A stretch of DNA of 64,000 nt from Strongyloides papillosus (taxonomy: Eukaryota > Nematoda > Chromadorea > Rhabditida > Strongyloididae), in assembly GCA_005656395.1 (NCBI GenBank), contig SRSI01000003.1:482814-546813 (forward strand), written 5' to 3'. The first letter of the stretch is position 1. Each line of letters begins with the position of its first letter. Both the position numbers and the translations under genes were made by a program. Of the stretch, positions 1 to 12,600 are shown in pieces. The notes below the pieces were generated by a model, which ran no database searches, was not told the origin of the DNA, and was given only the letters and a program-made list of their open reading frames with translations.

Positions 1-988
1 CATGGAAAAACACACTGGAAGTGATTTGGCTCTCCTTACAAATTACTTTGATATTTATAGAAAGACAATTGATGGTAAGAATTTGGGGTTGAATTTTTAT
101 TCAATGAATCAAATTGAGGCATCTGTTTATACTTCAAATAACTTTATGGATGTATATTGGATTTTCACAAAACAAGTCTTCCCAGAGAAGTATGGTGATA
201 ATTTAGAGACTTTCAGAGATTTCCTTGATAAGACACAATACCTCAGTGTTCATATTGCTGGGTATGAATTCATCTTTGGAAAAGACTTTATCTCCCCAGG
301 AGGGTATGATCAAAATTATGATATTATTAGAAGATACAAAACAATGAAACCAGGGATGAGAATGCTTGACATTGGTGTTGGAATCGGTGGTGGTGCCGTC
401 CAAGTTGCTAAGGAATTTGGAGTAAATGTTTTGGGAGTTGATTTGAGTGCCAACATGATTTTTAATGCCTTTGAGAGGAGTCAAGTAAATAAAGATGCTC
501 GTATTAGTTATAGAATTGCAGATGCTTTGACATACCAATTTGAACCAGCATCATTTGATCTTATATTCTCAAGAGATTGCATTCAACATATTGGTGATAC
601 AGAAAAACTTTTCAAAAACATTTATGATGCTCTTAAACCAGGTGGTGAATTCCTTATTACAATGTATGGTGTTGGTCATGGTTAACTATCACCAGAATTT
701 ATTGATTATACAAAAAGAAGACATTATTTCTTGAAGAATTTGGAACAGTTTGAACAAGTCGCATTAACGACTGGATTTGTTGAGATTCACACAGAAAATT
801 TGACACCAAGATTTAAAGAAATTTTGGAAGTTGAATTGAAGAGACTTCAAGATGGTAAGGAAGAATTTGTCTCTAAATTTGGACAAGAAGAATGGGAAGG
901 ACATGTTAAAGGATGGTCTTCAAAACTTGGATACATTGCTGATGACAATCATAATTGGTTACTTATTCAAGGTAGAAAACCACAATAA
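1..988 (+). pseudogene. pmt-2: PMT-2-type phosphoethanolamine methyltransferase, 5'-truncated by window edge, one internal stop
   Basis: The reading frame is open from the left edge to TAA at 683-685, then continues in the same frame to TAA at 986-988. This fits one gene with a single nonsense codon, probably GAA to TAA, just after the segment MYGVGHG. The catalytic SAM-binding motif I is visible as [10 protein letters not shown] followed by GVDLSANM. Downstream the frame keeps family-like sequence (LSPEFIDY, then QGRKPQ at the C-terminus). In nematodes PMT-2 performs the second and third N-methylations of phosphoethanolamine to phosphocholine in the cytosol, supplying phosphatidylcholine synthesis. 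About 328 codons are present; the family is roughly 430 residues, so the N-terminal part lies outside the window. The identification is firm. Whether the stop is fixed, a haplotype variant or a base-call error cannot be told from sequence. Confidence 0.85.
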
Positions 989-1545
989 AGATGAAATTGT
1001 TTGAAAGAGTGATGACAACAAAAAGATTATAAATATAAAACTTTTATGACATCATACATTGTTCAATCAACTACAAGTCAACAACATATTATCTGTGTTT
1101 TTTAATAATTATTTCTTTATAGATAATGATTGTTTTTTAAATTCTTTTATTATGTTTAAGATTAATAAAAAAGCTATTATGATATTTTTAAAGGTTATAG
1201 TAATATTCTTATTAGTTTTTATGTTATTTACAATGTGATTAGAAATGACAAATATATTTATGTAAACTAATTATAAATTTTGATGATTTTATTCAAGTAA
1301 TATTTCGAGTTTCAACACTTATTGTCGTAAACAGTACGCTTTTTGTTGTTAACCGAAGTAGAGATAAGAGTAATAAGTAGATGTCACATAACAGTACGAC
1401 AATGTATCACACTACAAAGTATCTTTGTGCATTGATTGTTGAATAGGTGTGTTTTTAGAACATAAGTAAATTGTATAAATAAGCTTTTCTCTAATTAAAG
1501 TTTTATTCTGACCAACCTTTATCTTTATCACTATATCTATATTCT
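989..1545. other. intergenic, A+T-rich, no gene seen
   Basis: Spacer between the methyltransferase and the F-box-like gene. Only short chance reading frames are present. No structured RNA or repeat was recognised. Confidence 0.6.
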
Positions 1546-3226
1546 TTGGTCATGGTTGTTCAAAGGGATGCTGTGAAAATATGTTTGGAGAACGAGAACA
1601 TATCCAATATATTTCAAAGAAATATAGAAAGTATCAACGATTTGTCTAATCTATCAAAAACTTGCCGGTATTTTATTAGATACTTCGAGAAGAAACAAAT
1701 AAACAAAACTGTTAGATATAATTATGATGATTGTGTGGAAATCAACATAGATTGTTTCAAATCAGAAGGAGATTATTTTTACTCTGAACCAATAGATGTA
1801 GAAACGATTCTTCCATCAAATATTGTCAATAACAGAAATAGGCGTCATGGAATGGATACATTTAATATATAAAAAGCAATTGTCAATTGTTATTGCTTTA
1901 CCTGGATTAAGTTTCGATGTTTCAAAGCATGACTACAAAAGGATTATTAATGATGCCTTTCTTAATGAAATTATTTTTGAAATAAAGAATGCTGAGAAGA
2001 ATGTTGATGCCATGATAATAAATTACAATCATTCTCATGGTTTTATTAATCATATTATTGTTCCTTATATTATTAGTAGATATGGAAGTTCAAATATAAA
2101 AGTTATTAAGTTGAATTTGTTTTGTTTTCTTCAGAAACTCGATCAAGAGGATGTCTTGAAAAAGGTTGATATATTTAGAGGGTATGAGAAATTTAATGAA
2201 CTTGTTATTTATGAGAATTTTGCTTTACCACAAAATACAGAGGCATTTGATGAGGGTTCATTATTTATGCATACTCTCGAATGTTTATCCAGGAGAAAAA
2301 ATGCTACTTTAAAAATTGAAGTTCCACAAAATGGCAATATTAAATTGTCATTCTTAAGAAAGACATTTAAAGCTGCTGATGAATTAAATATTAAAGTTAA
2401 ATTTTCAATTTCAATTGGTTGTGAGAAGAGAGGATATAAGGATTGGCATGAGAAGATTAAAATTTTGGAGAGCGATATTGCTGAATATATAACACATATC
2501 GAGTGCTTCATTCAAGATCAGAATGAATTTTTGCATCTAATTGAATTACTACCAACTTTGGAGAACTTAACAAATCTTAGGATAATTTTCTACGAATTTA
2601 ACATACAAAAATTGTTAGCATACGAGAGTCAATTTGAATTTAGGGATGTCTCATTGAAGAATTCATTAAAATTGAAAAATTGTTCTATCAAAATTAAACA
2701 CCAAACCTCTGATGAATATGACTTTAGTTACCGTGAATTCTGTAATATACATAATCAATTTGTAAGATACTTTGCCAAGATTCTCCCACCGACAATAATA
2801 TTTCTGGAATTGGAGAATGTTCTTTACCTAACCCCACAATTGTGTATTTTGATCAACGAAACCGCACCAAATATCCAATTCCTTTTTGCTAATCACGTAG
2901 ATTTTGCTAATCAAAAATGTTTAACAGCATTTTCGAATTTGAAATACTTAAAGTTACATAATTGCCCATCAGTAGAGATTCCAAATAGTGTTGAATTATT
3001 AATTCATAAGTATTCTTCATCCTGTAAAGCCCCTCTTTATGCTGGTGAAGATGGCGATGTTGAGGAGGAATATAAACGTCAAGAAAGAAGGTATTCTTTG
3101 TCATTTACCAAGACAGTACATGATATTACGAGGAATTATAAGTTCTATTTTAATAAACTTTCTAAATGGGGATATTATAAGGATATCATTGAAAAGGTTG
3201 TTATAGATAAAGATCCTGCATTATAA
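1546..3226 (+). pseudogene. F-box-like protein gene with a +1 frameshift
   Basis: The first 1546-1872 frame encodes a segment that reads like an F-box: ICLENENISNIFQRN, then NDLSNLSKTCRYFIRYF. It runs out of frame, and a second frame from about 1802 (first ATG 1823) encodes about 467 further residues to TAA at 3224-3226. The second part contains runs such as LPTLENLTNLRIIF and FSNLKYLKLHNCPSVEIPNSVELL that look like degenerate leucine-rich repeats. F-box/LRR proteins are substrate adaptors of SCF ubiquitin ligases and form large, fast-evolving families in nematodes. No intron of plausible length restores the frame: the only GT..AG pair in the overlap is 17 bp. A one-base indel between 1802 and 1872 is therefore the simplest reading. 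The family call is moderate because the F-box is divergent; the frame break is seen directly. Confidence 0.55.
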
Positions 3227-3961
3227 ATATTTTTTATTAAAACAATTATCTTGTAAAATTATTCTATGTCTATGGTGTATAAATAAATTTGTTCATGACA
3301 ATAATTGTTTATTATTAGTCACGTAGTCAGATGAAATTAGGGTATTATGACTTTCTTAGTAAAGATATTCTATGAGAATAAGATATATATTATTGTTAAA
3401 TTATTAATATTAATGTATATATGAATGTTTACACTGATAATAGACGCATTTATTTTTTTAAATTAGACAATAACTTATATAAGATTAAAATTATCGCTTC
3501 TTCAGTGGGTTGGAATTATAATCTATTTATAACTATTTTTTTTATCTGTATCATATATTAGTTTCTTATAATTAAAAATACATCTTTGATCTTTTCCATA
3601 GATTATACTATACTCTTTTTTCTTTTTGTTAATAACATCAAATATTGAATGATCTTGAAGAATAATTATGAGTTTGATATTAAAGAAAAGATAATATAAC
3701 AATAACTTAACAAATTATCGCTTATATAAAAACAATAAATGCTTTTTTACAAGACACTAATTAAACATTCGATAACAATATTATTTTAAAATTTTCTACT
3801 TCAAGTAAGCACAATAAATCTTCAAAATCCGAGCATTCTAAATTTGAATTATTTATTAATTCGCAAATTTTAAAGAATTTATATAGACGAATTACCAAAT
3901 AAAGACGGTAAAGTAATTTGTGATTTAAAAATTTTGATTTATTAACATCATCTTTACTAGA
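3227..3961. other. intergenic, A+T-rich, no gene seen
   Basis: No coding region or structured feature was recognised. Composition is strongly A+T with many short poly-A and poly-T tracts. Confidence 0.6.
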
Positions 3962-4192
3962 ATGACAATTGAACGAACTAATTCACAACAAGTAAAAATG
4001 TCCTTCAATGATGACCGTTATTTAAAGCTTTACAAGAAAGTAAAGGATGAATTAGAAGGTGTTTTGGGAAAGATGGGTGAAGTATTTGATGAAAGAAAAC
4101 GTCAAGAAAACAGGGAAATATTGGCCAAAATTGATAAAACAATTCGTAAATCTGAGGATGATGGAGACACAGTATATTACAGCAATCCTTAA
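3962..4192 (+). CDS. small hydrophilic 76-aa protein, unknown function
   Basis: An ATG at 3962 opens a 76-codon frame rich in Lys, Glu and Asp (DDRYLKLYKKVKDELEG, then KMGEVFDERKRQENREIL). This composition is unlike the Phe/Ile/Asn/Lys-rich noise frames around it and suggests genuine coding sequence. The middle is likely a charged amphipathic helix or short coiled coil, with no signal peptide or membrane segment. It lies about 265 bp upstream of the purple acid phosphatase on the same strand. No family is recognised. It resembles in size and character the small coiled-coil genes at 27-28 kb and 36 kb, but no direct homology can be claimed by eye. Confidence 0.5.
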   Translation: MTIERTNSQQVKMSFNDDRYLKLYKKVKDELEGVLGKMGEVFDERKRQENREILAKIDKTIRKSEDDGDTVYYSNP

Positions 4193-4456
4193 TCATAAGA
4201 CATTATTTAATTCATATAATCAATTCCATTGTTTAATAAATTTTTTTTCAAATAATCATGCATTCTATCAAAGTATTACTAAAAACCTAATCAAATTATT
4301 TGTTTATTTCTGCGATTGCATTTCTATTGTTATATATTGCTAATACTAATGATTGGTACAATAATCCATCAATTTCTTATCATAAATTATGATAATATCT
4401 TAAGTATATTTAATCTGCCTCTGTCTGCGTAGTTTTATATTTTAAAATTTGCAACA

Positions 4457-6005
4457 ATGAAAAAATGTAGTATTACTTTATTCTTTTATTCTTTGATTTT
4501 TATTTTCCCTGCTATTGTTTTGACAGCTGATATTGCTCCAAGACATGTCCATTTGTCTTTGAATAATGATCCACAATCAATGGTATTTGCTTGGATTACA
4601 TTTGATAGTCTACCTAAGTCAAGTGTACCAATTGTTAAATATGGAAAAGATCCAAATTCATTAACAAATACTGTTACAGGAAGTTATTCTATATTTATTT
4701 ATCATGGCATTGTAAGATATATGTACCGTGCAACAGCATCAAACTTAGATTATGACAAAAGATATTATTACGCCGTTGGTATTGAGGGAAATTTAAGTAA
4801 AACTTTCACTTTTAAAACATTCCCACAAGGTAATAATGTACCATTAAGAATTTGTATCTTTGGAGATTTGGGTATTGTAAATGATGTCTCGATGATGCCC
4901 TTACGAACAGCTGGTCTTCGTGGAGATTTTGATATGATTGTCCATGTTGGTGATTTAGCTTATGATCTCCATACAAATGATGGTAGACTTGGTGATGAGT
5001 ATATGGAGTTGATGGAGCCACTTATATCATCAATGCCATATATGGTGATAGCGGGTAATCATGAATATGATTGGGAGGCAAAAAATTTTGAAAACTATGA
5101 AAGGAGATTTAATATGCCTACAAATGGTGATGGAAAAAATCAGTATTATTCGTTTGGTGTTGGTCCAATACAATTTGTTGGTGTTTCAACAGAATTTTAT
5201 GGATTTTTCTACGATTTTGGAATCCAACCAGTTCTTGATCAATATTCGTGGTTAGAAAAAGAATTACAGAAGGCTAATGCAAATAGAAATAATAGACCAT
5301 GGTTAATGACATACCAACATAGACCATTTTATTGTTCTAATGAAAATTCAATGGAATGTGATGCATTTGAAAATCGTGTTATAAGAACTGGATATCTTAA
5401 TATGCCAGGTTTGGAACCATTATATGGAAAATATGGAGTTGATGTTAATTGGTCTGGTCATGAACATTCATATGAAAGAATGTTCCCTGTTTACGATAGA
5501 AAACTATATAATACAGACCCTGATCCTTATCATAATGCTAAAGCTACAACCTATATTATTACTGGAAGTGCCGGTTGCCATTCTTACCAAGCTGCATTTG
5601 GTAATCCCTCGCCATTTAGTGCCAAAAGGTATGATAGTAATTTATTTTTTTATAGTTTTGTTTAGATTAAATAAATATGGTTACACTGTAATGCATATAA
5701 AAAATATGACACATTTATATTTTGAACAAATAGATACTCAAGTTACAGGAACAAATACTGTCGTTGATTCATGGTGGATGTCTAAAGATATTGGTTATGT
5801 AATTAAGGATGACATAAGAGAAAATGCTGGCTTTGTTAATTTACAAGTCGAATATACAGATGTTCCAGTTTTCATAAGAAAATTATGTGCCGGAAGATCT
5901 GCAAGATGTAGAAAAATTTTTTCACAAGATACAAATAGGTACAGTAGAAGAAATGAGGAACAAGAAAATAAATATTCAAAGTATAAATATGATGTCGTTT
6001 ATTAA
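4457..6005 (+). CDS. purple acid phosphatase, two exons (4457-5628, 5666-6005)
   Basis: The joined product is 503 residues. A signal peptide covers about residues 1-23. A fibronectin-like N-terminal domain follows (PRHVHLSLNNDPQSMVFAW), then the metallophosphoesterase domain with its metal-ligand motifs: GDLG, HVGDLAYD, GNHEYDWE, QHRPFYCSN and GHEHSYERMFPVY. This is the complete metal-centre set of metallo-phosphatases of the animal ACP7/PAP type, which hydrolyse phosphate monoesters in the secretory pathway or outside the cell. Without splicing, the frame ends at 5665. A 37-bp GT-AG intron at 5629-5665 joins FSAKR to LNKYGYTVMHI and restores the family's C-terminal domain, ending at TAA 6003-6005. 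No disabling change is seen, unlike many neighbours. Confidence 0.9.
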
Positions 6006-7313
6006 TGATATCGAGACTGAGGCAAATGCTTTAAAATGATTTTTATATCTAATATAGGTTATATAAATTTTTCAAATTTAAATTTTTTTGACAATTAATA
6101 AAAATTTACAAGTACAAGGCGTTATAGTGTAGCGGTTAAAAATAAATAACAAAAGAATAAGAGAAATACTTTATTTATAAAAACAAGAAGATACAATTAA
6201 TAATATTTCAAGTTAGTTTTTCATCCTTCTAGTCACCACTGGTAAATGCTGCCATTTTCCTCCCTTTTATATCCCACTGGGCGTGTCTGTTTGCCCTATC
6301 ATTATTTCGTTAAAAATTCCTATACTATTTCGAAGGGTAAGATATAATAGTGGTAGAAAATTTTAAGGTATTAAAATCCATTTTATATATAAATAATTAT
6401 TTATTAAATATTTTTATATACCGTTATAAATATATTCAATTAATGCATCCATATAATGAGGAAAAAAAATATATGATCTTATATTATCACCACATATGTT
6501 ATAAAAGTGGCGCCATCTCAGCTATTTAAATATTATTAATAACTACAAGAAGGTATCATTACGTATTAAAAAATAAATACTCTATAATCAAAAAATGTTA
6601 ATTCTAGTTGATTATCATCTTGGTAAAAAAGGTTATATGTTATATTAAACCATATTTCATATTAAATTTAACAAAATTCTCAAATTTTACAATTTTGCAT
6701 ACAAGAAAATTGACGGAGATATTTTTATGCAATTTGCAGGAAAGCTAGTAGACCATCCAATTGAAGGAAAAATATCCCTATAAATTTTAGGAGATATTTC
6801 CATAAGATTTTGAATGAAATAAATTTCTAAATTCTTTAGTTTAAAAAATATTTAATATTATTCTTTCCTAATGCTTAATAGATGAGGCTATCTTACACAG
6901 ATATGCAAAAGACAATACATTTACCGTGCATTGAGTTTAATTTACGGAAAAAATTATCCTGAAATATATTTTTTCTGCAATAATTTTTTCGTCAACCAAA
7001 ATTCCAGAAGCATTTTCGTGTGTTATTACAAATAAATTTTTGATAATTGTTACTTAAAAATAATAAAAAGATTGAAACAATTTACAAACGTAATTTTATG
7101 AAGTTGTGACTATATAAGCTATACAAATATAAGAAATTCTATTATTTATTTTGTTAGAAATTTATTTTCAAAGTCTTATGTTATGGTAAAACTTTTATTC
7201 GTTTGTTCACTAAAATATAAACATTATAATATTACATAAAAAACGTTATACAATAAACTAATGAATTATTAAAATGAACTGAATAATAAATAGTCTTGTT
7301 TTTTTTAAATTTT
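6006..7313. other. intergenic, contains a solo-LTR-like remnant, otherwise no gene
   Basis: Apart from the GC-richer segment at 6128-6301 (listed separately), this is A+T-rich spacer with no credible coding frame. Confidence 0.55.
6128..6301 (-). mobile_element. solo-LTR-like remnant
   Basis: On the minus strand this 174-bp stretch starts TGATAGGG and ends CGCTACA, giving TG..CA termini. It holds a TATA box (TATAAAAGGG, near 6264-6273) and further down an AATAAAG polyadenylation signal near 6169-6175. Order and spacing fit U3-R-U5 of an LTR. No target-site duplication is evident and no second copy is in the window. The plus-strand start also matches a tRNA A-box by chance (TAGTGTAGCGG); no B-box follows. 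Confidence 0.4.
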
Positions 7314-7836
7314 TTAAGATTTAACATTTGGCAAAAGTTTTAAAAACTCTTCAAATAAATTTTTTATTTCATCCTTTCTATCTAGATATGGTTTTAAATT
7401 TCCAAAATCACAGACCCAATTCGACTCTTTAAGATGATGAGGATATTGACAATCGTCTGGAATTTTTTTAATAAAAGTTGAATAGTTATGACTATAAAAA
7501 ATTGCAACATAATAAGCTAAAAATATATAAATTATTTTTTTTCTATACTGTCTTACTTCCTTTAGTTATCTCAGTATCAAGTAAGCCTGCAATCATAGAA
7601 AATCGTGAACCACATGAATCAGTTTTAGTTAAATAATCATAAACCTGACTACCGTCAGAAGATCCTATCATCATTGTAACCTTTATATCTCTTTTATCTG
7701 CAACTGGAGGTCTAGTGAATTCTTCTGGACAATTAGGTGTTGCACGGATCCTAAGGTTTCTTCTTGTGGCATGCATTTTAACATTATCAAATATTAAAAT
7801 AATTATAAATACTGTTAATGTTTTAAAAACTCTCAT
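7314..7836 (-). CDS. secreted transthyretin-like-type protein, paralogue of the amplified gene at 52-64 kb (exons 7557-7836, 7314-7516)
   Basis: Exon 1 starts at ATG 7836 (MRVFKTLTVFIIIL). An upstream in-frame ATG at 7857 is less likely, because homology of both promoter and protein to the array genes begins at 7836. A canonical GTAAGA donor and TTTTTAG acceptor remove a 40-bp intron (7517-7556), giving 160 residues. The signal peptide is nearly the same as in the array gene (FKTLTVFIIIL). Intron length and phase are identical, and both second exons contain an IPxDC motif (IKKIPDDC here, IKYIPEDC there). The mature protein has the size and strand-rich look of transthyretin-like nematode secreted proteins, but that label is tentative. 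No disabling change is seen. Confidence 0.7.
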
Positions 7837-7846
7837 TTTAGAATAC

Positions 7847-7871
7847 TTTACTTTCATATTTTGAAAGTAAA
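7847..7871 (-). promoter_or_regulatory. palindromic element just upstream of the start codon
   Basis: A perfect 9-bp inverted repeat, TTTACTTTC / GAAAGTAAA with a 7-bp spacer, ends 10 bp before the ATG at 7836. The same arrangement precedes every array copy (TTTTACTTT / AAAGTAAAA), and both are preceded by AGTATTTAAG. Conservation between paralogues with diverged proteins suggests a functional promoter or 5'UTR site. That function is inferred. Confidence 0.5.
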
Positions 7872-9549
7872 ATTCCCTTAAATACTAGAAATTACCATGC
7901 AAAATTATTGAAAACAAACATTTAAATTCTGCAGAATTAAATAACACCAAATATAATTACATATAAATTTTGGTATTTTTTGTAGAAATTAGAAAAAATT
8001 TCGATATTATAAAAGTGTTTTCTATAAAATAAAAGTAAAATTTTATAAGATCTTGCTTTGTATTAATTTGTACTTAAGAACAAAGAAATCAAAATTCATT
8101 TATTTAAGATGTATATAACAATTTATGTAAAATTGCATTACATTAAGAAAAAATGAATTTTTTACAAAGTGAATTTGTTTGTTTAATAATTTGGTTAGAA
8201 TAACATTGATATTTATTGTTAAATTGCTTAGCATTTTTAAAATATTAGTTCTAAAATTTTAGTAAAGATGCCTATACAATTTTAGTAGAATTGTTAAACA
8301 TTTTAAATCAACCTTGTTTTATATGAAAAACAAAAAAATAATACTAGTACTTAAAGTAAATTGTCATTTAAATATCAGAAAGACTTTCTTTTGCTTAACA
8401 TTTATATCTATATTTCGATATAAAATTAATAAAAAACTTTTTAATGAATGCACAAAACAAAATAAAAATTATCAAGAATTTTATAAATTTACTAACACTT
8501 TATGGTTTTAAAAAAATGATTCATAGAGAGTAAGAAAATAAAATGGTTTAATTTTTTATTATTTAAAATAAGTATATTAAGTTGAGAAAATCATGTGAAT
8601 AGGAAATAAACCATATTTTGTTATTAAACGAATTGTCATTTTACTTACTTTAGTTATTTATAGTTTTTTTTTAATGCACACTATTTCTTAACATACAGTT
8701 GAACATTTTAATAAAAATAGGCACACAATTTTATCTAAAAATGTTAGTCATTTCCTCTCTAATATCACCTATGCAAAATTTATAAAATTGCAATTTAAAA
8801 TTGATTAAAATGTTATTACATTTTTTAGTGTATTTTTTGATTATTTGCATTTAATTGCAACTTTAAAATAATGAATTTTTAATTTGTGTGAAGAACGAAC
8901 AATCAATTGTAGGAATATAAAGAATCAAGATCAAGAAAATACATTAATCTAAATTAAACAAAACTCAGTAAAATTGTCCATTAAATAAGAATTTTGAATA
9001 TTCCTATAATATTTGAAAATAAGGAACTATAATGAGTGTAGATATGTTGAATTAAACAATAATTATCATTGTATTATTTTTATATCATCTTACATTGTCT
9101 TATAGAATTATATTAATCTTATTTCTTTATAGAGCTGGTTATCAACAATAAAATCTTAATTTCGTTAACATTTTTTATGATTCAATTTTAGGATGGAAAA
9201 TTGAATATCCCAATGAACCTGCTAATTGTTTCAAAATAACAACCGTTGGGTTTTTCTTTGTCAATCTCTCATTGATACATCATTTAAAAATTTTTTTACC
9301 CAGAAGAAATATTTTATATGCTACGACGTCTGGATCCAACAGCAACCTTATTGTAGACACGATTTTAAGAAGGTCGTGTAAATTCATGATGAATTAAAAA
9401 GTTAATTTTCTTAATTTTATCGATTCTTATATATACTGAATATATTCGAGTATTTATATCTACAATTAAAAAGTATAATTAATATTGCTATAGTAAAAAT
9501 TTTTATGTTTTGTTAGTGTTCCGTTTTTGTCAAAAATATTGTTTATTTA
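7872..9549. other. intergenic; possible exon remnant near 9191-9400
   Basis: Mostly A+T-rich spacer. At about 9191, after a TTTTAG acceptor-like site, a GC-richer open stretch reads WKIEYPNEPANCFKITTVG and stays open about 68 codons. It matches no family I know and has no partner exon. It may be a gene relic or chance. Confidence 0.4.
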
Positions 9550-9675
9550 TGTTGTCACATAGTGACAGTAAATTAGAATAAACACTCATTAAGATAGAAT
9601 TCAATTTATTAATATAACGGTTGTTTTATATAATAAATAATATATATGAAATATGAATATATTCTATATTCAACA
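9550..9675 (-). repeat. 3' LTR of the Ty3/gypsy element
   Basis: 126-bp LTR, left copy in window coordinates, downstream end of the minus-strand element. It has the TGTTG..CAACA inverted termini seen in the partner LTR. Confidence 0.92.
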
Positions 9676-9683
9676 TCCCCCTT

Positions 9684-12600
9684 TCAAAGAAGAATTTCCG
9701 GGAATTTTGAAATAATCTTATCAACATCAGTGTCTTTCATTTTCTTATCCGTTAATTTTATAGCATTCGACGTACGCTGAGAAAGTTTTCCAGTATCGGT
9801 TAATATATTATAGCTATTATTGTTTATTTTCGTTAAAATTTTGCATTCACTCCAACCAGATGCTAGGTCAGGTCTTTTTTTATAATAACCATCAACAAAT
9901 AACTTTTCAATCGTGTTCTTTTTAGGTTCTGGTAATATATTAACAAAATCGCGAGTACTATCATCAAAAAAGAGTTGAAATGGTGTTTTTCCATTTTTAT
10001 ACGGTGTAACTCTTGATTTTGATAGTGCTTGTGTTAGTGCTTCTGTTTTAGATTTACCTTCTAAATGAAACTTTTTTAAATTATCTTTTAAACTACGAAT
10101 ACTTCTCTCTGCTGGACCATTCGTTGCATGTTCGTAAGGGATACTTGTTAATTTGATTATGCCCTTTTCCTTCATATATACATCAATTTCTTCTGACATA
10201 AAGCAACTTTGTTGATCACACATTAATTCACGCCAGACTCCATACGTATCTATTATAGAGCTTAAAGTTTTCTTTATTGTACAGGTCTTCATATTACATA
10301 TCCATCGTGCTATGATAAAATTTGTACCTGCATCTCTTAATACCAAAAATTGACTATCATATTCTTCAGAATGTCCTATGTCAATGTAAGCACGTTCCAT
10401 ACGTTTGAACTTTTCATTTCTTAACGATCTTACTCTTCTTACATCTTTCGTTTGTAAACAAATTTTGCATAACTTTAAAAAATTGTCTAATTTTTTGTTG
10501 ATATTTTCAATATGGAATTTTTTCGTTAATCTATCTATTACAGCCATTTTTGACTCATGATTTTTGTGCGATAAAGTAAACAATTTATCAACACATTTAT
10601 TTGGTACAATAATTTTTTTATTCTTCTTATTTACTAACAATCCATTTTCTCCCAATTCTTTATCCTTAACATCAAGATTCTTTTCATCAATTTCCATTTT
10701 TAGTTGATTTATTATTTTCACTAGATCTTCATCTTCATATTGAAGGTCAATCCATTTATCTACAGATGGAAACGTTTCCCAGTTCCATTGTGTTTCTACA
10801 ACACAAATGCGTGGAATTTCAAGAGCTGTGGTATCAACATTTTCATCTTTTCTAATGCATCTACTTAAGCAATCTGCTAGTAGATTGGATTTTCCTTTGA
10901 TATAGGATATCTTGATGTTGTAGTTTTGAATTAATAGCGACCATTTCAGTAGACGTAAACTTAAGTTGCTCTTTGAAAAAATGTAAGTTAACGCTATATG
11001 GTCAGTCAAACAATGGACTCTATTATTATATAAAAGAACATGGTAATGTTCTAGTGAAGCACATAGTGCCAAAGCTTCTAGATCAGTTGGTGAGTAATTT
11101 ACTTCACTACCACGTAATGTTCTATTATACATTCCTACTATTTTTAATGCTCCATCTTGTTTTTGAAGTAATACTCCCGCAATTCCAACTCTGGATGCAT
11201 CTGTGATTAGCTGGAATTCAGCTTTTCCACTATATGCATCTTCTAGATTTGGGGCTGATATAAATGAGGAGTTTTGTAGTGATTTTTTTAACTGTACAAA
11301 ATCTTGTTTTGTATTTTCTGACCAACTAAATTTGTCTACCGATAATAAACCATATAAACTTTTTGAATATTGACTAAATTTATAACAGAATTGTCTTAAG
11401 TAATTGGCTAGTCCTAAAAAGGACTGAAGTTCTTTTTTTGATTGTGGTAATGGGAAATTTAATATTTTCTTTATTTTATCTGTATTTGCTTGGAGACCAT
11501 TTTCTGTTAATGTCATTCCAAGAAAATCAACAGAAGATTGTATCCATTTACTTTTATTTATATTTATTTTTAGATCATTAGTTTGTAGCAATTCGAAAAC
11601 ATTTTTCAATATCATTATATTTTCTGCAATCGATTCGGTAGCTATTAGAATGTCATCAATGTATAAATAAATACTATTTGGATATTTTTTCATTAACGGT
11701 TCAAGAATATTAAAAATGATTGAGTTAAAAAGACCAGGAGCCAATGACAGTCCAAATGGTAACACTTTAAATTGAAGTTTGTGACCATTGAAACTGAATG
11801 CTGTTAACTCTCTACTATTTTTATTTAATCTTAATTGATAGTAGCCTTTATACAAATCAATCGTAGTGAATACTTTTTTCTTATACATATGATAAAACAT
11901 TGATGTAATATGTGGTAATGGTCTGTCTTCATATTTTATTTTTTGGTTAACCAATCTGTAATCTATGCAAAGTCTTATTGAACCATCTGGTTTTTTTTAT
12001 AGGAACAATAGCTGAATTATACGGTGAAGATGATGTTTCAACAATATTTGATTTTATCATTTCTTGTACTTGATTATTTATTGTTTTAAATAGTGTAAAC
12101 GGAATTGGACGATTTTTCATTACTACTGGTTTTACATCATTTACTGTTATTTCTATTTCAGGTATCACTTTTGATGGTTTAATAATATCATCTTTTGGAA
12201 GTATATTATAACTATTTAAAAGTTTTTTTATTGAGCTCTCAGATTCTTTATCACTTATTGTTATTGCATTTACTTCATTATTCTCTAATAGTTGAAATAA
12301 AATGGTTTTTAATCTTTTCGAATTTTTTAATATATTCGTTCCAACAATTACATCGACAGCTCCAAAATTATTATTTGAAACTATCATTTCTACTTTTTGA
12401 CCATCTAATACAACTTTTGTTTTACCTAAAATGCTGATTAACTGTTGTTGTACATCCATTATTCTAAATGAAGCAGGCAATGGATGAATAGTAATTTTAT
12501 TTTTGATTTTGTCGTATAATTTACTTGACATTAACGATATATTCGCACCTGTATCAAGAAGAGCTTGACAATTGTAATTTTCTATTACCACTCTGGTAGT

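Noticed and set aside
6119..6140. tRNA-Val-like 5' end with a perfect A-box (TAGTGTAGCGG)
   Set aside because: No anticodon arm or B-box follows, and the same bases fit better as the terminus of an LTR with TATA and polyadenylation signals.
11991..11998. Programmed ribosomal frameshift in the gypsy element
   Set aside because: The site is inside the reverse transcriptase domain rather than between Gag and Pol, so mutation or a base-call error is more plausible.
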